Positions 1-12,180 of a stretch of 64,000 bases of DNA are shown here, in pieces; the first letter of the stretch is position 1; every line of letters begins with the position of its first letter. The notes under the pieces were generated by a model. That model searched no databases and had not been told where the DNA came from. It was given only the letters and a program-made list of their open reading frames with translations. Location of the stretch: assembly GCA_021613375.1 (NCBI GenBank), contig CM038725.1, positions 39,666,699 through 39,730,698 on the forward strand, given 5' to 3'. The translations under genes were made by a program, and so were the position numbers. This DNA is from Megaleporinus macrocephalus. Lineage: Eukaryota; Chordata; Actinopteri; Characiformes; Anostomidae.

Positions 1-3000
1 ATAGGATGAAGTCTAGAGGGAGTAGGATGAATTCTAGAGGGAGTAGGATGAATTCTAGAGGGAGTAGGATGAATTCTAGAGGGAGTAGGATGAAGTCTAG
101 AGGGAGTAGGATGAAGTCTAGAGGAAGTAGGATGAATTCTAGAGGGAGTAGGATGAAGTCTAGAGGGAGTAGGATGAAGTCTAGAGGGAGTAGGATGAAT
201 TCTAGAGGGAGTAGGATGAAGTCTAGAGGGAGTAGGATGAAGTCTAGAGGGAGTAGGATGAAGTCTAGAGGGAGTAGGATGAATTCTAGAGGGAGTAGGA
301 TGAAGTCTAGAGGGAGTAGGATGAAGTCTAGAGGGAGTAGGATGAATTTTAGAGGGAGTAGGATGAAGTCTAGAGGGAGTAGGATGAAGTCTAGAGGGAG
401 TAAGATGAAGTCTAGAGGAAGTAGGATGAATCCTAGAGGGAGTAGGATGAATTCTAGAGGGAGTAGGATGAAGTCTAGAGGGAGTAGGATGAATTCTAGA
501 GGGAGCAGGACGAATTTTAGAGAGAGCAAGATGAATTCTAGAGGAAGTAGGATGAATTTTAGAGTGAGTAGGATGAATTCTAGAGGGAGCAAGATGAATT
601 CTAGAGGGAGCAGGATGAATTCTAGAGGAAGTAGGATGAATTCTAGAGGGAGCAGGATGAATTCTAGAGGGAGTAGGATGAATTCTAGAGGGAGCAGGAT
701 GAATTCTAGAGGGAGCAGGATGAATTCTAGAGGGAGTAGGATGAATTCTAGAGGAAGTCGGATGAATTCTAGAGGAGTAGGACGAAGTCTAGAGGGAGTA
801 GAATGAAGTCTAGAGGGAGCAGGATGAATTCTAGAGGGAGTAGGATGAAGTCCAGAGGGAGTAGGATGAAGTCTAGAGGGAGTAGAATGAAGTCTAGAGG
901 GAGTAGGATGAAGTCTAGAGGAAGTAGGATGAATTCTAGAGGAAGTAGGATGAATTTTAGAGGGAGTAGGATGAATTCTAGAGGGAGTAGGATGAATTCT
1001 AGAGGGAGCAGGATGAATTCTAGAGGGAGCAGGATGAATTCTAGAGGGAGTAGGATGAATTCTAGAGGAAGTCGGATGAATTCTAGAGGAGTAGGACGAA
1101 GTCTAGAGGGAGTAGAATGAAGTCTAGAGGGAGCAGGATGAATTCTAGAGGGAGTAGGATGAAGTCCAGAGGGAGTAGGATGAAGTCTAGAGGGAGTAGA
1201 ATGAAGTCTAGAGGGAGTAGGATGAATTCTAGAGGAAGTAGGATGAATTTTAGAGGGAGTAGGATGAATTCTAGAGGAGTAGGATGAATTCTAGAGGAAG
1301 TAGGATGAATTTTAGAGGGAGTAGGATGAATTCTAGAGGGAGTAGGATGAATTCTAGAGGAAGTAGGATGAATTCTAGAGGAAGTAAGATGATTTCTAGA
1401 GGGAGTCGGATGAATTCTAGAGGGAGTAGGATGAATTTTAGAGGGAGTAGGATGAATTCTAGAGGGAGTAGGATGAATTTTAGAGGGAGTAGGATGAATT
1501 CTAGAGGAAGTAAGATGAATTCTAGAGGGAGTCGGATGAATTTTAGAGGGAGTAGGATGAAGTCCAGAGGGAGTAGGATGAATTCTAGAGGGAGCAGGAT
1601 GAATTCTAGAGGAAGTAGGATGAATTCTAGAGGGAGTCGGATGAATTCTAGAGGAGTAGGACGAAGTCTAGAGGGAGTAGGATGAAGTCTAGAGGGAGCA
1701 GGATGAATTCTAGAGGGAGTTGGATGAATTCTAGAGGAGTAGGACGAAGTCTAGAGGGAGTAGAATGAAGTCTAGAGGGAGCAGGATGAATTCTAGAGGG
1801 AGTAGGATGAAGTCCAGAGGGAGTAGGATGAAATTTAGAGGGAGTAGGATGAAGTCTAGAGGGAGTAGGATGAATTCTAGAGGAAGTAGGATGAACTTTA
1901 GAGGGAGTAGGATGAAGTCTAGAGGGAGTAGGATGAAGTCTAGAGGGAGTAGGATGAAGTGTAGAGGGAGTAGGATGAATTTTAGAGGGAGTAGGATGAA
2001 TTCTAGAGGGAGTAGGATGAATTCTAGAGGGAGCAGGGCGAATTCTAGAGGGAGCAGGACGAATTTTAGAGAGAGCAGGATGAATTCTAGAGGAAGTAGG
2101 ATGATTTTTAGAGGGAGCAGGATGAATTCTAGAGGGAGTAGGATGAATTTTAGAGGGAGCAGGATGAATTCTAGAGGAAGTAGGATGAATTTTAGAGGGA
2201 GTAGGATGAATTCTAGAGGGAGTAGGATGAATTCTAGAGGAAGTAGGATGAATTTTAGAGGGAGTAGGATGAATTCTAGAGGAAGTAGGATGAAGTCTAG
2301 AGGGAGTAGGATGAAATCTAGAGGGAGTAGGATGAAGTCCAGAGGGAGTAGGATGAATTCTAGAGGGAGCAGGACTAATTCTAGAGGAAGTAGGATGAAT
2401 TCTAGAGGGAGTAGGATGAATTCTAGAGGAGTAGGACGAAGTCTAGAGGGAGTAGAATGAAGTCTAGAGCGAGCAGGATGAATTCTAGAGGGAGCAGGAT
2501 GAAGTCCAGAGGGAGTAGGATGAAGTCTTGAGGGAGTAGGATGAAGTCTAGAGGGAGCAGGATGAAGTCTAGCGGGAGTAGGATGAATTTTACAGGGAGT
2601 AGGATGAAGTCTAGAGGGAGTAGGATGAATTTTAGAGGGAGTAGGATGAAGTCTAGAGGGAACCGGATGAATTCTAGAGGGAGTAGGATGAAGTCTAGAG
2701 GGAGTAGGATGAAGTCTAGAGGGAGTAGGATGAATTCTAGAGGGAGTAGGATGAAGTCTAGAGGGAGTAGGATGAATACTAGAGGGAGTAGGATGAATTC
2801 TAGAGGAGTAGGATGAATTCTAGAGGGAGTAGGATGAAGTCTAGAGGGAGTAGGATGAATACTAGAGGGAGTAGGATGAATTCTAGAGGGAGTAGGATGA
2901 ATTCTAGAGGGAGTAGGATGAAGTCTAGAGGGAGTAGGATGAATTCTAGAGGGAGTAGGATGAATTTTACAGGGAGTAGGATGAAGTCTAGAGGGAGTAG

Positions 3001-4373
3001 GATGAAGTCTAGAGGGAGTAGGATGAAGTGTAGAGGGAGTAGGATGAATTTTAGAGGGAGTAGGATGAATTCTAGAGGGAGTAGGATGAATTCTAGAGGG
3101 AGCAGGGCGAATTCTAGAGGGAGCAGGACGAATTTTAGAGAGAGCAGGATGAATTCTAGAGGAAGTAGGATGATTTTTAGAGGGAGCAGGATGAATTCTA
3201 GAGGGAGTAGGATGAATTCTAGAGGGAGCAGGATGAATTCTAGAGGAAGTAGGATGAATTTTAGAGGGAGTAGGATGAATTCTAGAGGGAGTAGGATGAA
3301 TTCTAGAGGAAGTAGGATGAATTTTAGAGGGAGTAGGATGAATTCTAGAGGAAGTAGGATGAAGTCTAGAGGGAGTAGGATGAAATCTAGAGGGAGTAGG
3401 ATGAAGTCCAGAGGGAGTAGGATGAATTCTAGAGGGAGCAGGACTAATTCTAGAGGAAGTAGGATGAATTCTAGAGGGAGTAGGATGAATTCTAGAGGAG
3501 TAGGACGAAGTCTAGAGGGAGTAGAATGAAGTCTAGAGCGAGCAGGATGAATTCTAGAGGGAGCAGGATGAAGTCCAGAGGGAGTAGGATGAAGTCTTGA
3601 GGGAGTAGGATGAAGTCTAGAGGGAGCAGGATGAAGTCTAGCGGGAGTAGGATGAATTTTACAGGGAGTAGGATGAAGTCTAGAGGGAGTAGGATGAATT
3701 TTAGAGGGAGTAGGATGAAGTCTAGAGGGAACCGGATGAATTCTAGAGGGAGTAGGATGAAGTCTAGAGGGAGTAGGATGAAGTCTAGAGGGAGTAGGAT
3801 GAATTCTAGAGGGAGTAGGATGAAGTCTAGAGGGAGTAGGATGAATACTAGAGGGAGTAGGATGAATTCTAGAGGAGTAGGATGAATTCTAGAGGGAGTA
3901 GGATGAAGTCTAGAGGGAGTAGGATGAATACTAGAGGGAGTAGGATGAATTCTAGAGGGAGTAGGATGAATTCTAGAGGGAGTAGGATGAAGTCTAGAGG
4001 GAGTAGGATGAATTCTAGAGGGAGTAGGATGAAGTCTAGAGGGAGTAGGATGAAGTCTAGAGGGAGTAGGATGAATACTAGAGGGAGTAGGATGAATTTT
4101 AGAGGGAGTCGGATGAATTCTAGAGGGAGTAGGATGAATTCTAGAGGGAGTAGGATGAATTCTAGAGGGAGTAGGATGAATTCTAGAGGGAGCAGGATGA
4201 AGTCTAGAGGAAGTAGGATGAATTTTAGAGGGAGTAGGATGAATTCTAGAGGGAGTAGGATGAATTCTAGAGGGAGTAGGATGAATTTTAGAGGGAGTAG
4301 GATGAATTCTAGAGGGAGCAGGATGAAGTCTAGAGGGAGCAGGATGAAGTCTAGAGGGAGCAGGATGAATTCT
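1..4373. repeat. 21-bp minisatellite (slc1a3 intron)
   Basis: Roughly 208 head-to-tail copies of a 21-bp unit built around GGGAGTAGGATGAATTCTAG. The array is cut by the window start. Units vary at a few fixed places (AAT/AAG after GATG, TCT/TTT, AGT/AGC), so it is a minisatellite-variant-repeat array. Some units lack one G (for example near 773 and 1279), which shifts the frame. The + strand is strongly purine-rich. Many units hold overlapping EcoRI (GAATTC) and XbaI (TCTAGA) sites. The unit is a multiple of three without a stop, so long false ORFs arise on both strands. It lies in the intron before the slc1a3 exon at 4621; 4374-4620 is ordinary unique intron sequence. Confidence 0.97.
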
Positions 4374-4620
4374 AAATAGAGCCCTTAATGTCCAGGACTG
4401 TCCTGGGGGGCTGGTCATGCGGGACACTGATGTTATACAGTTTCTTTGGGTTGAGTGGGATTTTATTGGTGGTCTGTGAAACTTGTCCAGCCTCAAACAG
4501 CAGCTATGCGGAACAGGTTTGTGGGCGGAGCCTGTATCAGTGTAGGCTTTTAGATTAGCCTTGGTCCTCTGGTCCTGACGCCGGGATGAGCCTGAGAGTC
4601 GCTGTGAATCTGTCCCTCAG

Positions 4621-4877
4621 TTTAAGACTCAGTACGGTAAGCGCGTGGTGACCGTGAAGGTGGACGTGAACGGCAGTGGGAACTTCTCCCAGCTCAGTTA
4701 TGAGGAGGCGATTCCGGTGTTGGGGACGGTAAACGGGATCAACGCTCTGGGCCTGGTGGTCTTCTCCATGGGCTTCGGCCTCATCATCGGCAGCATGAAG
4801 GAGCAGGGCCAGCCTCTGCGGGACTTCTTCGACTGCCTCAACGAGGCCATCATGAGGCTGGTGGCCATCATCATGTG
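4621..4877 (+). CDS. slc1a3: slc1a3 (EAAT1/GLAST glutamate transporter), internal coding exon: glycosylated loop to TM5
   Basis: This is the first slc1a3 exon in the window; exons for TM1-TM3 lie upstream of it. The protein is the sodium-coupled glutamate/aspartate transporter of glial plasma membranes, which clears synaptic glutamate with Na+, H+ and K+ coupling. The exon starts after a TCCCTCAG acceptor with FKTQYGKR and ends in the split Trp codon (TG|G) before GTGAGT. It encodes 85 codons plus 2 nt. Visible parts are an extracellular loop with two N-glycosylation sequons (NGS, NFS), a segment [20 protein letters not shown] matching TM4, then MKEQGQ and [18 protein letters not shown] beginning TM5. 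The loop is diverged from mammals, as is usual, while the membrane segments are near identical to mammalian GLAST. SLC1A2 or SLC1A6 are less likely given the C-terminus in the last exon. The a/b teleost paralog cannot be decided here. Confidence 0.95.
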
Positions 4878-5135
4878 GTGAGTGGTGGGAAGGCAGAGGC
4901 CATGGGGTCAGTGGTCAAAGGTCATGTGTGGCTATTTAAGCTTCAAATCAAGACCACCAACCTCTCAAAGCCCTGGGGTCACGGGTAGAAGCTTGAATAG
5001 GCCCACAGATGGCTACCTGTGGTCAGTCTGGGCCTTCGCGGCTGTGACTATTACAGAATCTACTTGTAATGGTTGTGAAACGCTGTTTCTGATATTGTGT
5101 CAGGTTGTGTAATTGCGTGGTTCACCTTTGGGCAG

Positions 5136-5369
5136 GTACGCTCCGGTGGGCATCCTGTTCCTGATTGCGGGGAAGATAGTGGAGATGGAGGACCTGTCTG
5201 CTATGGGTGGTCAGCTGGGCATGTACACTATAACGGTCATCGTCGGCCTGCTGATACACGCCATCTTGGTTCTGCCCACTCTCTACTTCCTGGTTACCCG
5301 CAAAAACCCCTTCGTGTTCATTGGAGGACTGCTGCAGGCTCTGGTCACTGCGCTGGGCACCTCCTCCAG
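5136..5369 (+). CDS. slc1a3: slc1a3 internal coding exon: TM5 end, TM6, start of HP1
   Basis: The exon is 234 bp, flanked by a GGCAG acceptor and GTGAGC donor. The first G completes the Trp codon, then it reads [19 protein letters not shown], followed by TM6 ([19 protein letters not shown]) and [20 protein letters not shown]. It ends inside the serine-rich HP1 tip: the final AG plus C of the next exon make the third of four serines of the SSSSATLP motif, part of the intracellular re-entrant gate. Reading phase joins both neighbouring exons without a break. The 258-bp intron before it is the only one in the window with no repeat array. Confidence 0.96.
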
Positions 5370-5470
5370 GTGAGCATCTGCAGCACCTGTGGAACATCTA
5401 CAAGCCTGTACGCATGCCCACCTGCACACACCCATCTGTACACATGTATGCTGACGCCACCGCACACCCA

Positions 5471-6002
5471 CATACCTGCACACCTGCATTCCTGCACATC
5501 TGTACACCTATATCTACCTGTACATACCTGCACACCTGCATTCCTGCACATCTGTACACCTATATCTACCTGTACATACCTGCACACCTGCATTCCTGCA
5601 CATCTGTACACCTATATCTACCTGTACATACCTGCACACCTGCATTCCTGCACATCTGTACACCTATATCTACCTGTACATACCTGCACACCTGCATTCC
5701 TGCACATCTGTACACCTATATCTACCTGTACATACCTGCACACCTGCATTCCTGCACATCTGTACACCTATATCTACCTGTACATACCTGCACACCTGCA
5801 TTCCTGCACATCTGTACACCTATATCTACCTGTACATACCTGCACACCTGCATTCCTGCACATCTGTACACCTATATCTACCTGTACATACCTGCACACC
5901 TGCATTCCTGCACATCTGTACACCTATATCTACCTGTACATACCTGTACACCTGCATTCCTGCACATCTGTACACCTATATCTACCTGTACATACCTGTA
6001 CA
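5471..6002. repeat. 52-bp minisatellite (slc1a3 intron)
   Basis: About ten copies of a 52-bp unit containing CCTGCACACCTGCATTCCTG and ACACCTATATCTACCTGTAC. Starts of the CATACCTGCA segment fall at 5471, 5523 and 5575, showing the exact 52-bp step. Internal copies look identical; only the last two have TACCTGTACAC for TACCTGCACAC. Short degenerate CACCTG-type sequence flanks both sides. It fills most of the 810-bp intron between the exons at 5136 and 6180. Because 52 is not a multiple of three and the unit has no stop, false ORFs of about 300 codons run through it. Confidence 0.96.
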
Positions 6003-6156
6003 CCTGCACATCTCAACACGTGTACCTGCATAAATGCACACCTGTATACCTGTATAGCACCCGGATATCTATTCATTGGTTTATATGCATAACTGCACAC
6101 CTGCACACCTGTACACCTGTTCGGACTAACCCCACAGCTCAGCCTGTAAGCTCTAA

Positions 6157-6560
<404 letters not shown>

Positions 6561-6620
6561 AATTATTATTATTTACTTAAAACTAATTAATCAGTTATAT
6601 TTACCAATGTATTTACTAAT

Positions 6621-7625
6621 GTATAACTCTAAATGTAGGTATTGTATATAAACTGAGTCACAGTTTCTCATTAGGTTGAGTGTATAACTCTAAATGTAGG
6701 TATTGTATATAAACTGAGTCACAGTTTCTCATTAGGTAGAGTGTATAACTCTAAATGTAGGTATTGTATATAAACTGAGTTACAGTTTCTCATTAGGTTG
6801 AATGTATAACTCTAAATGTAGGTATTGTATTTAAACTGAGTTACAGTTTCTCATTAGGTTGAATGTATAACTCTAAATGTAGGTACTGTATATAAACTGA
6901 GTTACAGTTTCTCATTAGGTTGAATGTATAACTCTAAATGTAGGTATTGTATATAAACTGAGTTACAGTTTCTCATTAGGTTGAATGTATAACTCTAAAT
7001 GTAGGTATTGTATATAAACTGAGTTACAGTTTCTCATTAGGTTGAATGTATAACTCTAAATGTAGGTATTGTATATAAACTGAGTTACAGTTTCTCATTA
7101 GGTTGAATGTATAACTCTAAATGTAGGTATTGTATATAAACTGAGTTACAGTTTCTCATAGGTTGAATGTATAACTCTAAATGTAGGTATTGTATATAAA
7201 CTGAGTTACAGTTTCTCATTAGGTTGAGTGTATAACTCTAAATGTAGGTATTATATATAAACTGAGTTACAGTTTCTCATTAGGTTGAATGTATAACTCT
7301 AAATGTAGGTATTGTATATAAACTGAGTTACAGTTTCTCATTAGGTTGAATGTATAACTCTAAATGTAGGTATTGTATATAAACTGAGTTACAGTTTCTC
7401 ATTAGGTTGAGTGTATAACTCTAAATGTAGGTATTGTATATAAACTGAGTTACAGTTTCTCATTAGGTTGAATGTATAACTCTAAATGTAGGTATTGTAT
7501 ATAAACTGAGTTACAGTTTCTCATTAGGTTGAATGTATAACTCTAAATGTAGGTATTGTATATAAACTGAGTTACAGTTTCTCATTAGGTTGAGTGTATA
7601 ACTCTAAATGTAGGTATTGTATTTA
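6621..7625. repeat. 61-bp minisatellite, 17 copies (slc1a3 intron)
   Basis: Seventeen copies of a 61-bp unit containing GTATAACTCTAAATGTAGGT and GAGTTACAGTTTCTCATTAG. GTATAACTC starts at 6621 and 6682, and the last copy starts near 7596. Copies differ by a few substitutions (AGTCAC/AGTTAC, GAAT/GAGT) and one 1-bp deletion near 7150. The array ends 70 bp before the acceptor of the next exon. Confidence 0.97.
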
Positions 7626-7694
7626 ATTACATGTTAAGATTGGTTTGTTTATGATGTGTTTGTGGTGAATGTCTGTCTGTGTTGTGTTCGTTAG

Positions 7695-7829
7695 TATCAC
7701 AGCTACAGCTGCCAGTATTGGAGCAGCTGGAATCCCTCAGGCTGGCCTGGTTACCATGGTAATTGTGCTGACCTCAGTAGGACTGCCCACTGATGACATC
7801 ACGCTGATTATTGCAGTTGATTGGTTCCT
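7695..7829 (+). CDS. slc1a3: slc1a3 internal coding exon: HP2 gate and start of TM8
   Basis: The exon is 135 bp, with acceptor GTTCGTTAG and donor GTAAGT. It reads [20 protein letters not shown], then [20 protein letters not shown] and VDWF, with the last Leu codon split (CT|G). The AAGIPQAG segment is the HP2 re-entrant loop, the extracellular gate of the glutamate site. TM8 begins here and continues in the last exon, 21.8 kb downstream. The 45-codon length and phase match the mammalian arrangement as I know it. Confidence 0.97.
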
Positions 7830-8056
7830 GTAAGTGGTTTCAGATTTACAGAATGTAGTGGCGCTCTGTGATACAGTAATTAATTCACACCTGGTTAATT
7901 TCACATACATCATGTGTAGCTCCGCCCCCTCACTGTCCGGCGGTGATGGTCTGATTACAGTACAGAACTACAGCTGGTTCTGCATGAGTTGGTCATAAAA
8001 CATGATCTGATCTACATCTGATTCCCAACTATAAACAAACTCAGTGCTCTTAATAT

Positions 8057-11000
8057 GATATGACTAATATCACTAATACCACCAGCACCACTAATACCCT
8101 ATTACCACTGATACCACTAACACCACTGATACCACTAATACCACTAACACCACTAATACCACTGATACCACTAACACCACTGATACCACTAATACCACTA
8201 ACACCACTAATACCACTGATACCACTAACATCACTGATACCACTAACACCACTAATACCACTGATACCACTAACACCACTAACACCACTAATACCACTGA
8301 TACCACTAACACCACTGATACCACTGATACCACTAACACCACTAATACCACTAATACCACTAACACCACTGATACCACTAATACCACTAACACCACTAAT
8401 ACCCTATTACCACTGATACCACTAACACCACTGATACCACTAACACCACTAATACCACTGATACCACTAACACCACTAACACCACTAATACCACTGATAC
8501 CACTAACACCACTGATACCACTGATACCACTAACACCACTAATACCACTAATACCACTAACACCACTGATACCACTAATACCACTAACACCACTAATACC
8601 CTATTACCACTGATACCACTAACACCACTGATACCACTAATACCACTAACACCACTAATACCACTGATACCACTAACACCACTGATACCACTAACACCAC
8701 TAATACCACTGATACCACTAACACCACTGATACCACTAACACCACTAACACCACTAATACCACTGATACCACTAACACCACTGATACCACTGATACCACT
8801 AACACCACTAATACCACTAATACCACTAACACCACTGATACCACTAATACCACTAACACCACTAATACCCTATTACCACTGATACCACTAACACCACTGA
8901 TACCACTAACACCACTAATACCACTGATACCACTAACACCACTAATACCACTGATACCACTAACACCACTGATACCACTGATACCACTAACACCACTAAT
9001 ACCACTGATACCACTAACACCACTGATACCACTGATACCACTAACACCACTGATACCACTGATACCACTAACACCACTGATACCACTAATACCACTAACA
9101 CCACTAATACCCTATTACCACTGATACCACTAACACCACTAACACCACTAATACCACTGATACCACTAACACCACTAATACCACTGATACCACTAACACC
9201 ACTGATACCACTAACACCACTGATACCACTAACACCACTAACACCACTGATACCACTAACACCACTAATACCACTGATACCACTAACACCACTGATACCA
9301 CTAACACCACTAACACCACTGATACCACTAACACCACTAACACCACTGATACCACTAATACCAAAATACCACTGATACCACTGATACCACTAACACCACT
9401 AACACCACTGATACCACTAACACCACTAATACCACTGATACCACTAACACCACTAATACCACCAACACCACTAATACCACTAACACCACTAATGCCACTG
9501 ATACCACTAACACCACTAATACCACCAACACCACTAATACCCTATTACCACTGATACCACTAACACCACTAATACCACTGATACCACTAACACCACTAAC
9601 ACCACTGATACCACTAACACCACTAATACCACAAACACCACTAACACCACTGATACCACTAACACCACTAACACCACTGATACCACTAACACCACTAATA
9701 CCACCAACACCACTAATACCCTATTACCACTGATACCACTAACACCACTAATACCACTGATACCACTAACACCACTAACACCACTGATACCACTAACACC
9801 ACTAATACCACTGATACCACTAATACCACTAATACCACTGATACCACTAACACCACTGATACCACTAACACCACTAATACCACTGATACCACTAACACCA
9901 CTAATACCACTGATACCACTAACACCACTAACACCACTGATACCACTAACACCACTAATACCACAGATACCACTAATACCACTAACACCACTAACACCAC
10001 TAATACCACTAACACCACTAATACCACTGATACCACTAACACCACTAATACCACTAACACCACTAACACCACTAATACCACTGATACCACTAACACCACT
10101 AATACCACTGATACCACTAATACCACCAACACCACTAATACCCTATTACCACTGATACCACTAACACCACTAATACCACTAACACCACTGATACCACTAA
10201 CACCACTGATACCACTAACACCACTAATACCACGGATACTACTAATACCCTAATACCACTGATACCACTAACACCACTAATACCACTAATACCCTAATAC
10301 CACTAATGCCACTAATACCACTGATACCACTAACACCACTGATACCACTGATACCACTGATACCACTAACACCACTGATACCACTAACACCACTAATACC
10401 ACTAATACCACTGATACCACTAACACCACTAATACCACTGATACCACTAACACCACTAATACCACTAATACCACTGATACCACTAACACCACTAATACCA
10501 CTAATACCACTGATACCACTAACACCACTAATACCACTGATACCACTAACACCACTAACACCACTAATACCACTAACACCACTAACACCACTAACACCAC
10601 TGATACCACTAATACCACTAATACCACTAACACCACTGACACCACTGATACCACTGATACCACTAACCCCACTAATACCACTAATACCACTGATACCACT
10701 AACACCACTAACACCAATAATACCACTGATACCACTAACACCACTAACACCACTAATACCACTGATACCACTAATACCACTGATACCACTAATACCACTG
10801 ATACCACTGATACCACTAATACCACTAATACCACTAACACCACTAATACCACTGATACCACTGATACCACTAACACCACTAACACCACTGATACCACTAA
10901 TACCACTAATACCACTGATACCACTAACACCACTAATACCACTAATACCACTGATACCACTAACACCACTAATACCACTGATACCACTAACACCACTGAT

Positions 11001-12180
11001 ACCACTAACACCACTAACATCACTGACACCACTGATACCACTAATACTACTGATACCACTAACACCACTAATACCACTGATACCACTAATACCAAAATAC
11101 CACTGATACCACTAACACCCTAATACCACTGATACCACTAACACCACTGATACCACTAATACCAAAATACCACTGATACCACTAACACCACTAACACCAC
11201 TAATACCACTGATACCACTGATACCACTAATACCACTGATACTACTAATACCCTAATACCACTGATACCACTAACACCACTAATACCACTGATACCACTA
11301 ACACCACTAACACCACTAATACCACTAATACCACTAATACCACTGATACCACTAATACCACTGATACCAATGATACTACTAATACCGCTGATACCACTAA
11401 CACCACTAATACCACTGATACTACTAATACCACTAATACCCTAATACCACATATACCACTAACACCACTAATACCACTGATACCACTAACACCACTAATA
11501 CCACTAATACCCTAATACCACTGATACCACTAACACCACTAATACCACTGATACCACTAATACCCTAATACCACTGATACCACTAATACCACTGATACTA
11601 CTAATACCACTAATACCACTGATACCACTAACACCACTAATACCACTGATACCACTAACACCACTAATACCACTGATACCACTAACACCACTAATACCAC
11701 TGATACTACTAATACCATTAATACCCTAATACCACTAACACCACTGATACCACTGATACCACTGATACCACTAACACCATTAACACCACTAATACCACTA
11801 ACACCACTAACACCACTGATACCAAAAGACCACTGATACCACTAACACCACTAACACCACTAATACCACTGATACCACTAACACCACTAATACCACTGAT
11901 ACCACTAACACCACTAATACTACTGATACCACTAACACCACTAATACCACTGATACCACTAACACCACTAATATCACCAATACCACTAACATCACTAATA
12001 CCACTATCACTAATACCACTAATACCACTGATACCACTAACACCACTGATACTACTAATACCACTAATACCACTAATACCCTAATAACACTGATACCACT
12101 AACACCACTAATACCACTGATACTACTAATACCACTAATACCACCAACACCACTAATACCACTAACACAACTAATACCAC
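8057..12180. repeat. 9-bp-unit satellite-like array (ACCACTAAT/ACCACTGAT/ACCACTAAC)
   Basis: About 4.1 kb of 9-bp units, ACCACT followed by AAT, GAT or AAC. Larger blocks are marked by CCCTATTACC at about 8097, 8403, 8600, 8869, 9111, 9541, 9720 and 10141, giving a superstructure of roughly 180-430 bp. Later blocks are marked by CCCTAATACC or CCAAAATACC. The unit length is divisible by three, so false ORFs of repeated Leu-Ile-Pro or Val-Leu-Val appear. The array lies within the 21.8-kb slc1a3 intron; 7830-8056 before it is unique intron sequence with no gene. Confidence 0.96.

Noticed and set aside
6..4379. Long ORFs of repeated MNSRGSR type on + and Leu/Ile/Pro type on -
   Set aside because: They come only from a stop-free 21-bp repeat, break at every unit that lost a base, and lie in an slc1a3 intron.
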